64,000 nt of DNA, from positions 11,555,784 through 11,619,783 of the forward strand of contig CP136066.1 of assembly GCA_032622095.1 (NCBI GenBank), in the 5' to 3' direction. The position numbers and the translations under genes were made by a program. The DNA comes from Siphonodentalium dalli. Lineage: Eukaryota; Mollusca; Scaphopoda; Gadilida; Siphonodentaliidae. Positions within the stretch are counted from its first letter, which is position 1, and each line of letters starts with the position of its first letter. The notes beneath the pieces were generated by a model, which worked only from the letters and a program-made list of their open reading frames with translations, was not told the DNA's origin and made no database searches. Positions 27,092 to 37,769 of this stretch are shown piece by piece.

Positions 27092-28965
27092 TATTACATG
27101 ATCCAAAACATCGACAAAACATACTTAAATCAACAAATGGAACGAGAAACTAACATCGGCTTCTATAAGACATGCGATGACGTTTCACGTAACTATTCGT
27201 TGTTTGCCCGCGTAAAGAAATAGTCCCAGATAAATAAAGACTATTTGGCGCTTTTAATGGCGTATATTTAATAACATAACTTTTCAAATTCTTCAGTCAT
27301 GATAGTTTGTTGGAAAAATATTGGAAGTCATAGTATTTTTGAGACGTAGCGTACGGAATGTTAAAAGACCGTAAACCGGAAGTCAAAGGTCACCTGGCAC
27401 TATTTCCTGTTATTAAACGAACGTTTAATATCACAATTTATAGAATGGGTTTATTGAATGGAATAATGGTAGGATCGTGTAATAAATATAATTATTGAAC
27501 ACTTCGTGAACCAGAGAAATATAATTATTGAACACTCCGTGAACCAGATAAATATAATTATTGAACACTCCGTGAACCAGATAAATATAATTATTGAACA
27601 CTCCGTGAACCATATAAATATAATTATTGAACACTCCGTGAACCAGAGATATATAATTATTGAACAATCCGTGAACCAGAGAAATATAATTATTGAACAC
27701 TACGTGAACCAGATAAATATAATTATTGAACACTTCATGAACCAGAGAAATATAATTATTGAACACTCCATGAACCAGATAAATATAATTATTGAACACT
27801 CCATGAACCAGATAAATATAATTATTGAACACTCCGTGAACCATAGAAATACAATTATTGAACACTCCGTGAACCAGAGAAATATAATTATTGAACACTT
27901 CATGAACCAGAGAAATATAATTATTGAACACTCCGTGAACCATAGAAATACAATTATTGAACACTCCGTGAACCAGAGAAATATAATTATTGAACACTTC
28001 ATGAACCAGAGAAATATAATTATTGAACAATCCGTGAACCAGAGAAATATAATTATTGAACAATCCGTGAACCAGATAAATATAATTATTGAACACTTCA
28101 TGAACCAGAGAAATGTAATTATTGAACACTTCATGAACCAGAGAAATATAATTATTGAACAATCCGTGAACCAGAGAAATATAATTATTGAACAATCCGT
28201 GAACCATAGAAATATAATTATTGAACAATCCGTGAACCAGATAAATATAATTATTGAACACTTCATGAACCAGAGAAATATAATTATTGAACACTTCGTG
28301 AACCAGAGAAATATAATTATTGAACACTTCGTGAACCAGATAAATATAATTATTGAACACTTCGTGAACCAGATAAATATAATTATTGAACACTTCGTGA
28401 ACCAGAGAAATATAATTATTGAACACTTCGTGAACCAGAGAAATATAATTATTGAACACTCCTTGAACCAGAGAAATATAATTATTGAACATGAACCAGA
28501 GAAATATAATTATTGAACACTTTGTGAACAAGAGAAATACAATGATTGAACACTTCGTGAACAAGAGAAATACAATTATTGAACACTTCGTGAACAAGAG
28601 AAATACAATTATTGAACACTTCGTGAACCAGATAAATATAATTATTGAACACTCCGTGAACTATAGAAATATAATTATTGGACACTCCGTGGACCAGAGA
28701 AATATAATTATTGAACACTACGTGAACCAGAGAAATATAATTATTGAACACTTCGTGAACCAGAGAAATATAATTATTGAACACTCCGTGAACTATAGAA
28801 ATATAATTATTGAACACTTCGTGAACCAGAGGAATATAATTATTGAACCAGAGAAATATAATTATTGAACACTCTGTGAACCAGAGAAATATAATTATTG
28901 AACACTTCGTGAACCAGAGAAATATAATTATTGAACCAGAGAAATATAATTATTGAACACTTCAT

Positions 28966-30585
28966 TGAATGCCGTCTTAGTAGTGAACCAAATTTAATTC
29001 ATATCAGACAACCGGTATTTGAGATAGACGGATAAATGTCAATCCAGTGTACCCCCCATTCATGTCGAGAGTGGGGGTATAATAATGAGATAAGAAATAT
29101 GGAGGAGACAATACAGCCCCTCATGTTCTCACCTGCAGTCTTCGTATTGGACGAGGGTGATATACGTAGGTATTGCCGAGATAGTTTCTGTGTATAGTGG
29201 TGCTATAATGTTTGTCTCTACCAGTCGGTTGCAGCACATCGCAATGTTAAATTGTTCCAAACAACTAGTGTTCTGAAGGTACGCTGGCGACAATATCACG
29301 ACAATCCTGTAAAAATAAAATTACAGCACATCGCAATGTTAAATTGTTCCAAACAGCAAGTGTTGCTGGTATGCTGGTCAAGCCTGAGTTTAGTGTGTCT
29401 GTCACATCACTAAATTCACCCTCTGGGGACCTCATTCTGCATGGCCTCATCTGCTACGGGAGACGTAGACTCAGATTGAAGTTCCCAAATGGTGAATATT
29501 GTGATGTAGACCCATTGTGAACCTTGATTATGCAATGTGTCGTCTGCCAATTTGGGGATATAGAGAAAGTTCAAGTTCAATCAAGTTTATTAGATAATCA
29601 ATGACACTTATACATAAACAGGCTTATCGGATCGAGCCGATAACCATGATATTGGTTGGTTATTGGTATCCAGATAAATATGCTGTTTTTCGCCGATCTG
29701 ATATATATGTAGAATTTGGAGGTACCTTAAGCGTCCAAAGTCGCATAAAACATAACTCTACTAGTCCACCGACCACCAAATATAAGCACTCTTTGTTAGA
29801 ATAAATAACAATATTGTGTGTGTCATAATTATCAAAGGATATGGACTTAAATGTGGCTATTTGAGCCTACTTCAATGAAAATTAATCTCATCATTATGCA
29901 TATCCATCAGACCATCATAAAGAACCCGACTGGTAAACGCATGTCACATCGCATCCACTTGATAAGAACTCAGCTGACCGTGACCTGTTATCAGTTTGAC
30001 AGGCCTTGTGCGCATCAAGAATAAACACTCACAGATGGCTGACCTAGTTACGTGTATCAAAGCAACCGTGCTGATAGATATTGCTACATTGAGACTACGT
30101 AAATGCCACACTGACTGTCACTGAGTAATACCGGTACTCAAGCTATAGAAATCTGTATAGCACATGGGTGTTTGGCAACTTCAAATACACCGACAATGCA
30201 AGCGTGTGTGAGAGATGTCTGTCTGTAGATAAGTGATTGTCACTCTACGTGTTGACATTAGCATGATACAAGTACTGATTTCAGATTAACGGGATTTTCA
30301 CTTAGACATTAATCCTTGTCGGCTTACTCGACTTACTTACTCTCCTATTTGATTCAACTTTCTGAGAAGCTTCAAGTGGGAGTGCGTGATGTTTGTACTC
30401 ATGCAGGAACAGCCTGTTTATGTTAACAAAATATTTCTGCTTGTTTTGAATCAATGATTATTTGTTTGTACTCCATATACTGGACTAGGGTATATCGGTA
30501 TCGGATCGGTAACAGCCGATATACATGTATGGGAGAAAAATATCGGATATTGGCTTTTAGCGATAACCTCAAAACCCTCACATCT
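28966..30585. other. Intronic region with old repeats, no gene recognised
   Basis: Contains a tandem pair of about 45 bp (GCACATCGCAATGTTAAATT at about 29235 and 29325). It also holds the half hairpin-MITE at 29403-29440 with its usual flank (TTGAAGTTCCC, GGGGATATAG). The rest, 29560-30585, shows no exon-like frame with splice sites. Confidence 0.55.
29403..29440. mobile_element. GAGGTCCCCAGAGGGTGAAT hairpin family, half copy
   Basis: ATCACTAAATTCACCCTCTG followed by GGACCTCATTCTGC is one arm of a short hairpin found at least ten times in the window. The other arm is missing here. Confidence 0.7.
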
Positions 30586-30589
30586 CTAG

Positions 30590-30632
30590 GGATAGCGTCA
30601 CTAAATTCACACTCTGTGGACCTCATTCTGCA
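30590..30632. mobile_element. Same hairpin family, half copy
   Basis: GGGATAGCGTCACTAAATTC followed by ACACTCTGTGGACCTCATTC, then AAATGACAGGCACACTAAAC, the family's usual outer flank. Confidence 0.65.
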
Positions 30633-30812
30633 AATGACAGGCACACTAAACTCAGGCTTGATGCTGGTACGCTGACGACAATATCACAACTATCCTCTGC
30701 TGCTGAATATGTACTTATTCTCACTGAAGATATATAGTCCACGACATATTTTTATTATGAACACTCGTACCTGTGTGTGTTTGTTTAATTACTTTTTGAC
30801 GGATGGAACCAG

Positions 30813-31187
30813 TTAACCCTTTACCCAACAAACCGGCCAAAACCGGCCAAATAAAGCTTCAACAGCCTAAAATATCTTCGGTCTGTCTCAATAGAACCAT
30901 ACAAATATGGATATCATTGGAACCGGCTCCTTGACCACAATGATAGTTACAGTTATGCCATGTGCCAATGCATTCTCTTATATATGCGAGTCGACCATAG
31001 GTCGCCTCGCATATATAAGAGAATGCATTGGCCTAAAAAAAACTTTTTCTTACATTCTTTAACAATTTTATAATTTTTAATGTGTTAAGCCAATGCATTC
31101 TCTTATATATGCGAGGCGACCTATGGTCGACTCGCATATATAAGAGAATGCATTGGCACAGGGCCGTTCTGTTGGGTAAAGGGTTAA
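30813..31187. mobile_element. TTAA-flanked MITE with double-hairpin ends, copy 3
   Basis: TTAACCCTTTACCCAAC at 30813 is mirrored by GTTGGGTAAAGGGTTAA ending at 31187 (375 bp). Two complete hairpins at 30964-31033 and 31085-31156 are near-perfect inverses of each other, separated by a short TTTTTCTTACATTC spacer. This is the cleanest small copy of the family. Confidence 0.88.
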
Positions 31188-33204
31188 GAGCCAATGTGAT
31201 TGACCCCCTCCCATGTCGCCTGTATCACGCGGTGATAGAGTGTGATTCAACTGTGACCGAATTTCCTCGGAAATCAAATCCTTCATTCCTGATATTGAAT
31301 ATTCCAATACTGTTCAGATGCAATCGATATGTATATAGCTGTGAGAGTGATGGGAGTCATAACGATTTCGAATGTGGATCAACAATGTAATTATATGTGG
31401 ATTCGTACACGTGTAATAGACGTGGATCTGATTCACGCTCAATGAATGTCATATCACTATGTTGAAATCGCTGGCGTTGTTGTGGGTACCGTTGGTAAAG
31501 ACCACATTTTCGAACTGAACGATAGACGCTCACTGAACTTTCGCGCCTTCACCGTCGACAACTGAATTCGAACACAACTTTCATACTTTCCTACTCATAT
31601 CGGCCACAAATATGCCTGCCAACGTGTAAGTGTTACTTAGAATACCAGACAGACCATGAGTGAATGATATTGATTCTGTTTCATTTGCTTACTCAGCTGA
31701 TACTGATTGGAATACTATCGATTCTGATGATAATTCACCCGGCTGGTTTCGATCTTCATATGACACCGTGCTATTGGGATGCATACATCTATGTTCTTTA
31801 GTGACATCTGTTGTGGTATACTGTATACTATTTGATAAGTTGATTTCAATTGTGGTGTGTTTATAGTTTGGGAGGACCACACGTTTATACCATTGTGTTC
31901 GTATTATACATGTAAAGTGTATCGTTCGGATAGTTGCATTTAACGTTTTCCTTGTGTATTCTTTCTTAGTTGCTATTTATTGAATTTGCATTCTGTAGCA
32001 TTTGGTCACATCCATACGGACGTGCTTTGTGCATTATGTATTTCCATATATCCCATGCATGTGGATGTATCCATTTACATGTGACATAGTACTAATATGT
32101 GTTTTTCTATTACAAGTTGAAACCACAATAAAATTGTTTAACAACCTTGGCGTCTTGCATTTGGCCCAACCACACGAAACAGCGCCTGACGCATGCATCT
32201 TACTATAGACAAGCATAATTATAATCACGCAACAACTCCCCACCACTGTCATCATTTCACGATTCATCTGTCCCCCTCCTGTCTTCTACTTTCTCACTCT
32301 CTCTCTCTCTCTCTCTCTCTCTCGCCCTGCCTCATGCTATTCTTAACACAATCTTCTTCCATCCCTAACTCAAATTTAGTTATATATCTCCATTTCTCCG
32401 AAAACCATTATTATTTCAATCCCTTCCCGTCTGGCCGATACCCCTCCCTCACTTATCGGGGACAGTGCCAAAGAGGAGAAGACTTCATATAAGCCCTCGG
32501 GCTTGTTGTCTGATCCTCATTTCCATAATTAACTCTTATATTTTGTATATTTATGTCATCTGTAAATTATGTTATTTGTTTGGATTTGGAAATAAAATTA
32601 TGTTTACACCAACTATCCTGTAAACAGAGAGACACAACTTTACCTGCCATATTGGTAACGACAACACCAGTCTGATTGAAACTAGACATAAACCCGCTTC
32701 GCAGTACAGAGACTGGCGAATTTAGCTATGTGTCACATTACCGTCGCTATAAATAACATCTGCATGCGATCTAGGCAGTATGACATCACAGAGCACATTT
32801 AGATTACGAATGACCTTTATATCTCCTGCTTCGAACTTTTGAGATTCTTGAAAATACGTACTTCTATTCTCAGTGCTAGGTATTATTGGTCAATTATGGA
32901 CTCTTCACGTCTTTTACTGTTTAATTGTTGTTGTAATCTCTAATTTTGTGTGAAATTACAATGTGACAGAAAATTTATTGCGCTACTTTTATCTATGTGG
33001 CGAATCCACTGCTGTGTAAGAATTCCGACAATCACCTGAATGGATGAATCATTTTGCTGATGGATGTGATTGGCTGACACTGACGTAATGCTAGCTGGTG
33101 GTAATGGAACACCTACCCATTTTCTTCAGACTCTGTACTGCGAAGCTGGTCCGAGTCTGGTTTTAATAAGACTGCGACAACGCGTAGTGCCAGAAGATCT
33201 TGTT
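31188..33204. other. No gene recognised; CT microsatellite
   Basis: About 2 kb of intronic sequence without a recognised exon or transposon. It includes a (CT)n run at about 32294-32322. Short open frames on both strands lack domains and flanking splice signals. Confidence 0.5.
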
Positions 33205-34430
33205 GCTTATTATGTTAAGGCCAAAACAAAAAATAGGTGTGTTTGGGGTCTCCCGACCAACCCTATAAAAAATCGCCGACCCTAATGTTTTTATTGATTA
33301 TGAAAAAAAAAATTGTGTGTTGTCTCCACGAACCCTTTAACTCCAACTCATGTGTGGACAATACAATGCCATCTTCTTGAAACACATTGTATTAATAGAT
33401 CAATCAGTTGCTAGTGGTCCACTGATCAAAGCCAGACCTGACCTGACCTCAATTTTAATGACCTATTTCAACAGTAAACGTCATTCAGCAAGTGACCTAC
33501 TTTGTCAATGACATGTCGTTTACAACCGGCGGCAAAACTTTGATGCCAGTCTTACTGCTATTGCTGCAATTTTATTTCACTGTTAACCAGAGTGATCTCA
33601 ACCTATATCATATCAATCTACATGTATGTCTTTCCCCATGTCATGTCAACACTGGACACTGCACTCTGTGCACTGGCCCGTGTGGGTTGTTGAGCAATTG
33701 TTAAACTTCCCAGAATAAACTTGTCAACAGACAATGAATCCCCCCCAATTCCCGTTATAAAGTTGACAACTTGACACGAGTTATTAATATAAAGCCCCTC
33801 CCATTTAACTGTCAATCTCGTGACATTGACTTAGTGTTTGTACTCTCTAATTAATTTTGTTCAGACAACGCAGTGCAACAATGTCGGCATCTTTATGCTT
33901 CCAGGCCGATGGGATATCACTGATAGTCGATACATGGACGAGGTTTTAATTATTTTTTTTTCTTAGACAATACAATACAGTTGCAACAACAAACATTTTA
34001 GACGAACGTCTAGTACACATATTTTAGCGAGTTCATGTAGGCTTACCTATAGCCATGCAAGCACATACCCACCCGTCGTTATCGCTATATATCAGTGTAT
34101 ATACAGTCCGTACAAATACTCGGCAATATCACTATAATTTTAGGTAAGTAAAATCGCGATACTTATCGTATCGTGACCTCTGTATCGCGATAAACATTGC
34201 TTGATTTGCAACCAAATCTGCCCAAAAAGGTATGTTTCAGATAGAAAGGTATGTTTACAAATTAACTATAGAGATAATAAGTACTTTTGGAGTCCACTTT
34301 ACGCTCATAAACCCTTTTACTGCACCTTAATAGAGGGAAAACCCCGGAAATTTCCAAATACTAAAAGTTTCTTAAAAAAATAAATAAATAAAAAAACCTA
34401 CCTACCTACCCTAATTTAGTGGTAGTTGAC
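33205..34430. other. Possible decayed TIR element, no gene
   Basis: 33212-33290 (AAGGCCAAAACAAAAAATAG, then CCGACCAACCCT and CGCCGACCCTAATG) resembles the TIR at 57786 and the inner edge of the element ending at 57605. A CCTACCTACCTACCCTAA stretch at 34395 matches, inverted, 54895. I infer old family members but cannot define ends. Confidence 0.3.
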
Positions 34431-34730
34431 CCCAAACCCACCTATGACATCATTTTATTTTTCTGTATCATCAAAGAACTTTTTGCCGATGTCCACAAAA
34501 CAGGAGTTGATAATTGCATCACTTCTAGTTAAACATCACTACCTGGTAGGGGGGGGGGGAATTTATCTTCCAAAAAGTTGGGACCAGATAAGGTATCATA
34601 TGACATCATGACGTCAAAACACATTAAATGTTTTTTTTTTTAATCCAGACATTTTACCAGACAGATGAGTCTTTTATTGTTATTTTATTAAATATTTTGA
34701 ATTTTATGCATATGCATGTCAAAATCTTAC

Positions 34731-34912
34731 CTTTTACACTTGACCATGACATTGAAAATGTGCGTTTGGAAGATATCTTTCTCTGAAATCTGCTGTCTCT
34801 CGGAGAAGACGTTCATTTCTTCGTAGTTTGATTGTATGGATTGAAGAACAATCTGAGCCCACGGCTGATCCTCCCCAGTGTACGACAGATAGATGTCATG
34901 CTCCTCAATTAC
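34731..34912 (-). CDS. Exon E: first TIR domain, N-terminal part
   Basis: Minus-strand exon of 182 bp: acceptor ATATTTTAG before 34912, donor AAAAG|GTAAGA after 34731. It follows exon D in phase 0. The 60 codons include EEHDIYLSYTGEDQPWAQI (TIR box 1, DIYLSY) and NVFSERQQISEKDI (box 2 equivalent), and end HIFNVMVKCK. The usual following strand and C..E helix are not encoded here and I found no exon for them before exon F. The first TIR is either truncated or completed by an unrecognised exon in 24.9-34.7 kb. The first 36 bp of the exon are the source of the adjoining 48-bp minisatellite. Confidence 0.88.
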
Positions 34913-36121
34913 CTAAAATATAGCAGTGTACGACAGATAGACGTCATGCTCCTCAATTACCTAAAATATAGCAGTGTACGACAGATAGATGTCATGCTCC
35001 TCAATTACCTAAAATATAGCAGTGTACGACAGATAGATGTCATGCTCCTCAATTACCTAAAATATAGCAGTGTACGACAGATAGATGTCATGCTCCTCAA
35101 TTACCTAAAATATAGCAGTGTACGACAGATAGATGTCATGCTCCTCAATTACCTAAAATATAGCAGTGTACGACAGATAGATGTCATGCTCCTCAATTAC
35201 CTAAAACATAGCAGTGTACGACAGATAGATGTCATGCTCCTCAATTACCTAAAATATAGCAGTGTACGACCGATAGATGTCATGCTCCTCAATTACCTAA
35301 AATATAGCAGTGTACGACAGATAGATGTCATGCTCCTCAATTACCTAAAATATAGCAGTGTACGACAGATAGACGTCATGCTCCTCAATTACCTAAAATA
35401 TAGCAGTGTATGACAGATAGATGTCATGCTCCTCAATTACCTAAAATATAGCAGTGTACGTCAGATAGTCATGCTCCTCAATTACCTCAAATATAGCGGT
35501 GTACGACAGATAGATGTCATGCTCCTCAATTACCTAAAATATAGCAGTGTACGACCGATAGATGTCATGCTCCTCAATTACCTAAAATATAGCAGTGTAC
35601 GACAGATAGATGTCATGCTCCTCAATTACCTAAAATATAGCAGTGTACGACAGATAGTCATGCTCCTCAAATACCTAAAATATAGCAGTGTATGACAGAT
35701 AGACGTCATGCTCCTCAATTACCTAAAATATAGCAGTGTATGACAGATAGACGTCATGCTCCTCAATTACCTAAAATATAGCAGTGTATGACAAATAGAT
35801 GTCATGCTCCTCAATTACCTAAATATAGCAGTGTATGACAGATAGACGTCATGCTCCTCAATTACCTAAAATATAGCAGTGTACGACAGATAGATGTCAT
35901 GCTCCTCAATTACCTAAAATATAGCAGTGTACGACAGATAGATGTCATGCTCCTCAATTACCTAAAATATAGCAGTGTACGACAGATAGATGTCATGCTC
36001 CTCAATTACCTAAAATATAGCAGTGTACGACAGATAGATGTCATGCTCCGCAATTACATAAAATATAGCAGTGTATGACAAATAGATGTCATGCTCCTCA
36101 ATTACCTAAAATATAGCAGTG
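34877..36121. repeat. 48-bp minisatellite copied from the exon E acceptor
   Basis: About 26 units with AGTGTACGACAGATAGATGT, CATGCTCCTCAATTACCT and AAAATATAGC; a few units lack 3 bp. Read on the minus strand, each unit is ATATTTTAG|GTAATTGAGG..., the splice acceptor plus the first codons of exon E (VIEEHDIYLSYT). The innermost copy is the real exon boundary. Each copy therefore offers a 3' splice site, but reading on through a unit meets the next unit's in-frame TAG, so only the proximal acceptor yields an open frame. The opposite strand is open as a 16-residue repeat, which I consider an artefact. Confidence 0.95.
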
Positions 36122-36131
36122 AAAACCATTG

Positions 36132-36280
36132 TACAGTAATGCCCTAAATAATTGACTCCTTAACCACAGCAGAATTATGGGTAATTTTTCAGGATTTAGT
36201 CGGAAATATGGCTTGTTGCCATTCATAGGAAAGCTCTCAGTGAGAGCTTTCCGATGAATGGCAACATGCCATACTTCAAT
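36132..36280. mobile_element. TACAGTAATGCCCTAA MITE, right end lost
   Basis: Begins TACAGTAATGCCCTAAATAA at 36132, with the internal marks CAGCAGAATTATGGGTAA, TTTCAGGATTTAGTCGGAAA and a GAGAGCTTTCCGATGAATGG turn. The second arm stops at about 36280. TA plus CAGT termini suggest a Tc1/mariner-pogo type MITE (inference). Confidence 0.75.
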
Positions 36281-36370
36281 ATATACCTCAATATCATCAG
36301 CCCCTGCACCGATATTTCAGCCCAACCCAGATTTTAGGGTACTGCGAATCAAATTGAATATCTGTCATTT

Positions 36371-36462
36371 GCAGAATGTGGTTTTCAGAGGGTGAATTTA
36401 GTGATGATCTCCCGCACAGTGGGCTAGTATTACCAAATTTACCCTCAGGTGACCTCATTCCG
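36371..36462. mobile_element. GAGGTCCCC hairpin family, diverged full copy
   Basis: Arms GCAGAATG...AGAGGGTGAATTTAGTGAT and ATTACCAAATTTACCCTC..GACCTCATTC surround a short CCCGCACAGTGGGC turn. It lies just downstream of the exon D donor. Confidence 0.75.
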
Positions 36463-36483
36463 TTTGAATGTGGAATAAAGAAA

Positions 36484-36545
36484 GCACTCACCTTCTGATG
36501 TGAGGTGTGAATGAGTAATAAAGACAGCACTCACCTTTGAGCTTT
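36484..36545. repeat. Duplicated donor of exon D
   Basis: On the minus strand, AAAG|GTGAGTGCTGTCTTT at 36535 is repeated 43 bp downstream as GAAG|GTGAGTGCTTTCTTT at 36492. The separation is not a multiple of 3, so use of the second donor would shift the frame. Confidence 0.7.
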
Positions 36546-36738
36546 TCTGTATATTATCAGACTCCAGCTTCTCCTTATAGCCCTCAAACAGTTTAAGGCT
36601 CTTTTCCTCATCTTTGCTGAGATTGAGTGGGTTTTTACTGTACATCACAAGCTTGAAGCTTTTGAGAGGCAGACCGGCGGTTATCCAGTGATAGGCAGCG
36701 TCAATCATTGTCATGAGGACAGATATCTTGCAGAAATC
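36535..36738 (-). CDS. Exon D: end of macro-like domain and linker
   Basis: Minus-strand exon of 204 bp (68 codons, phase 0 at both ends): acceptor ATATTCTAG before 36738, donor AAG|GTGAGT after 36535. It encodes DFCKISVLMTMIDAAYHWIT then AGLPLKSFKLVMYSKNP, which reads as the last helix and strand of a macro-like fold. A charged, probably flexible segment (LSKDEEKSLKLFEGYKEKLE) follows and leads into the TIR exon. The joins to C (GTGDQ|DFCK) and E (SSK|VIEEHD) keep the frame. The first codons plus acceptor are copied twice more upstream. Confidence 0.87.
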
Positions 36739-36900
36739 CTAGAATATAAAGCAGTGATATTGATATGCAGCATCGATCATTGTTACGGGGACAGATGTCT
36801 TGAAGAAATCCTAGAATATAAAGCAGTGATAAGCCGAGTCAATCATTGTTTCGAGGAGAGATATTTTGGAGAGAAATCCTAGAATATAAAGCAGTGGTAT
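36700..36900. repeat. Three-copy repeat of the exon D acceptor and first codons
   Basis: Units of about 60-72 bp. On the minus strand each has TTTATATTCTAG|GATTTCT followed by a diverged copy of the start of exon D. Copy 2 still reads TMIDAAYQ and copy 3, after a one-base shift, TMIDSAYH; both then meet the in-frame TAG of the next acceptor. The flank CTAGAATATAAAGCAGTG closely resembles CTAAAATATAGCAGTG of the exon E array. Confidence 0.85.
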
Positions 36901-37157
36901 ACATTATTAGTCCCCACATAAAAGTAGTGGCATTATTGTTTTTGAAAACTTTCCAGGGAGCCGTTCCATGAATGTGCGAATAATAAATGGAAACATACTG
37001 AGTTGAGTCGTTTCCGGGATGTATTAATGTAGTAATGTAAAACATGTTCCCTTCCCACGACGGAGATACATGTATTCCATTCGAATTCAAATTTGATTCG
37101 CGAATAACTCTCCTGATTCACAGTACTACATGAGTATTGCTGCAGACAACATTGCAC

Positions 37158-37328
37158 TTTATTATCGCTTTCATAATGGGAGCTGCGCTGGTACAGCATT
37201 AAAGATCTTATGCCAGTACATTCTCTTATATATGCAAATCTCCCTATGGGAGCCTCGCATATATAAGAGAATGCATTGGCACAGGGTTTTTGCAAAATTT
37301 CAGGAAGCTGCAGTCATGGAAGGGTTAA
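37158..37328. mobile_element. TTAA-type MITE, copy 4 with one hairpin
   Basis: The right end CAGTCATGGAAGGGTTAA (ending 37328), TTTTGCAAAATTTCAGGA and one complete CCAATGCATTCTCTTATATA-type hairpin (37213-37282) identify the family. The left terminus (about 37158) is degenerate. Confidence 0.7.
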
Positions 37329-37329
37329 A

Positions 37330-37760
37330 TTTCTGTTGATAAACTGCCATAAATTAACATTAACTGATGAATGTCATCTGCTTGGGTCTGTGTGAGGCTC
37401 CATATGCAGTCCTACTAATTTAGACTATTTGGCTTTGACAATCCGATACAGCAACCCTTTGTCGTGGGCCTGTTTTCTTCAGCAAATGGCTCGGCATTGG
37501 TGATTTCCGTAGCCAATTATGAGGGCTGCATACGGGAGTGTTATATATAAAACGGGAAGGAAACTGACACAAAATGAAACAAAAAGGCATGTGCATTAAG
37601 CAAGCTGTTCTCTATTTGTATGTCAAGTTTCTGTGCAAATCTCCACACAAGATCGGAGATATGGCATCTCAAACTAACCCGTGCAAAATTATCAACTGAC
37701 GGAAGCTCCAAAATGATCAATGACAGGCAAACACCCATCAACAAAAAAGAATGATAAAAA
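37330..37760. other. No gene recognised
   Basis: Intronic sequence between a MITE and the start of the non-LTR remnant. No exon-like frame or repeat stood out. Confidence 0.5.
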
Positions 37761-37769
37761 CATTTCGAA

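Larger units (their letters stand above)
25670..27487. repeat. Recent tandem duplication of about 1001 bp
   Basis: Satellite plus a non-satellite cassette at about 25670-26486 is repeated about 1001 bp further on (about 26671-27487) almost without change. One visible difference is GAGTAGTAGATTC versus GAGTTGTAGATTC. The cassette outside the hairpin (26090-26486) shows no gene. Confidence 0.9.
25637..28965. repeat. 33-bp satellite in three blocks
   Basis: Units of GAACCAGAGAAATATAATTA + TTGAACACTCCGT (33 bp), with 21-22-bp shortened forms, occupy 25637-25934, about 26487-26935 and 27487-28965. Variation is concentrated at ACTCCGT/ACTTCGT/ACTTCAT and AGAGAAAT/AGATAAAT. Since 33 is divisible by 3, both strands stay open for hundreds of codons (for example 27431-28597 minus and 27506-28516 plus) as 11-residue repeats. 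I treat these as artefacts of the period. It lies in the intron between exons E and F. Confidence 0.95.

Noticed and set aside
27431-28597. 388-codon minus and 336-codon plus frames as real genes
   Set aside because: Both strands are open over the same 33-bp satellite, the expected artefact of a stop-free unit with a period divisible by 3.
31195-31307. Minus-strand frame LEYSISGMKDLISEEIRSQL as a missing TIR exon
   Set aside because: EYSIS resembles the exon G motif, but the preceding SPxY strand is absent, the acceptor is weak, no good donor follows, and it runs into a MITE.
32294-32322. CT run as a promoter or regulatory element
   Set aside because: A simple microsatellite with no gene start nearby.
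34832-36078. Plus-strand 16-residue repeat protein (SVRQIDVMLLNYLKYS)
   Set aside because: Antisense to the exon E array; the repeats descend from the splice acceptor and coding start on the minus strand.
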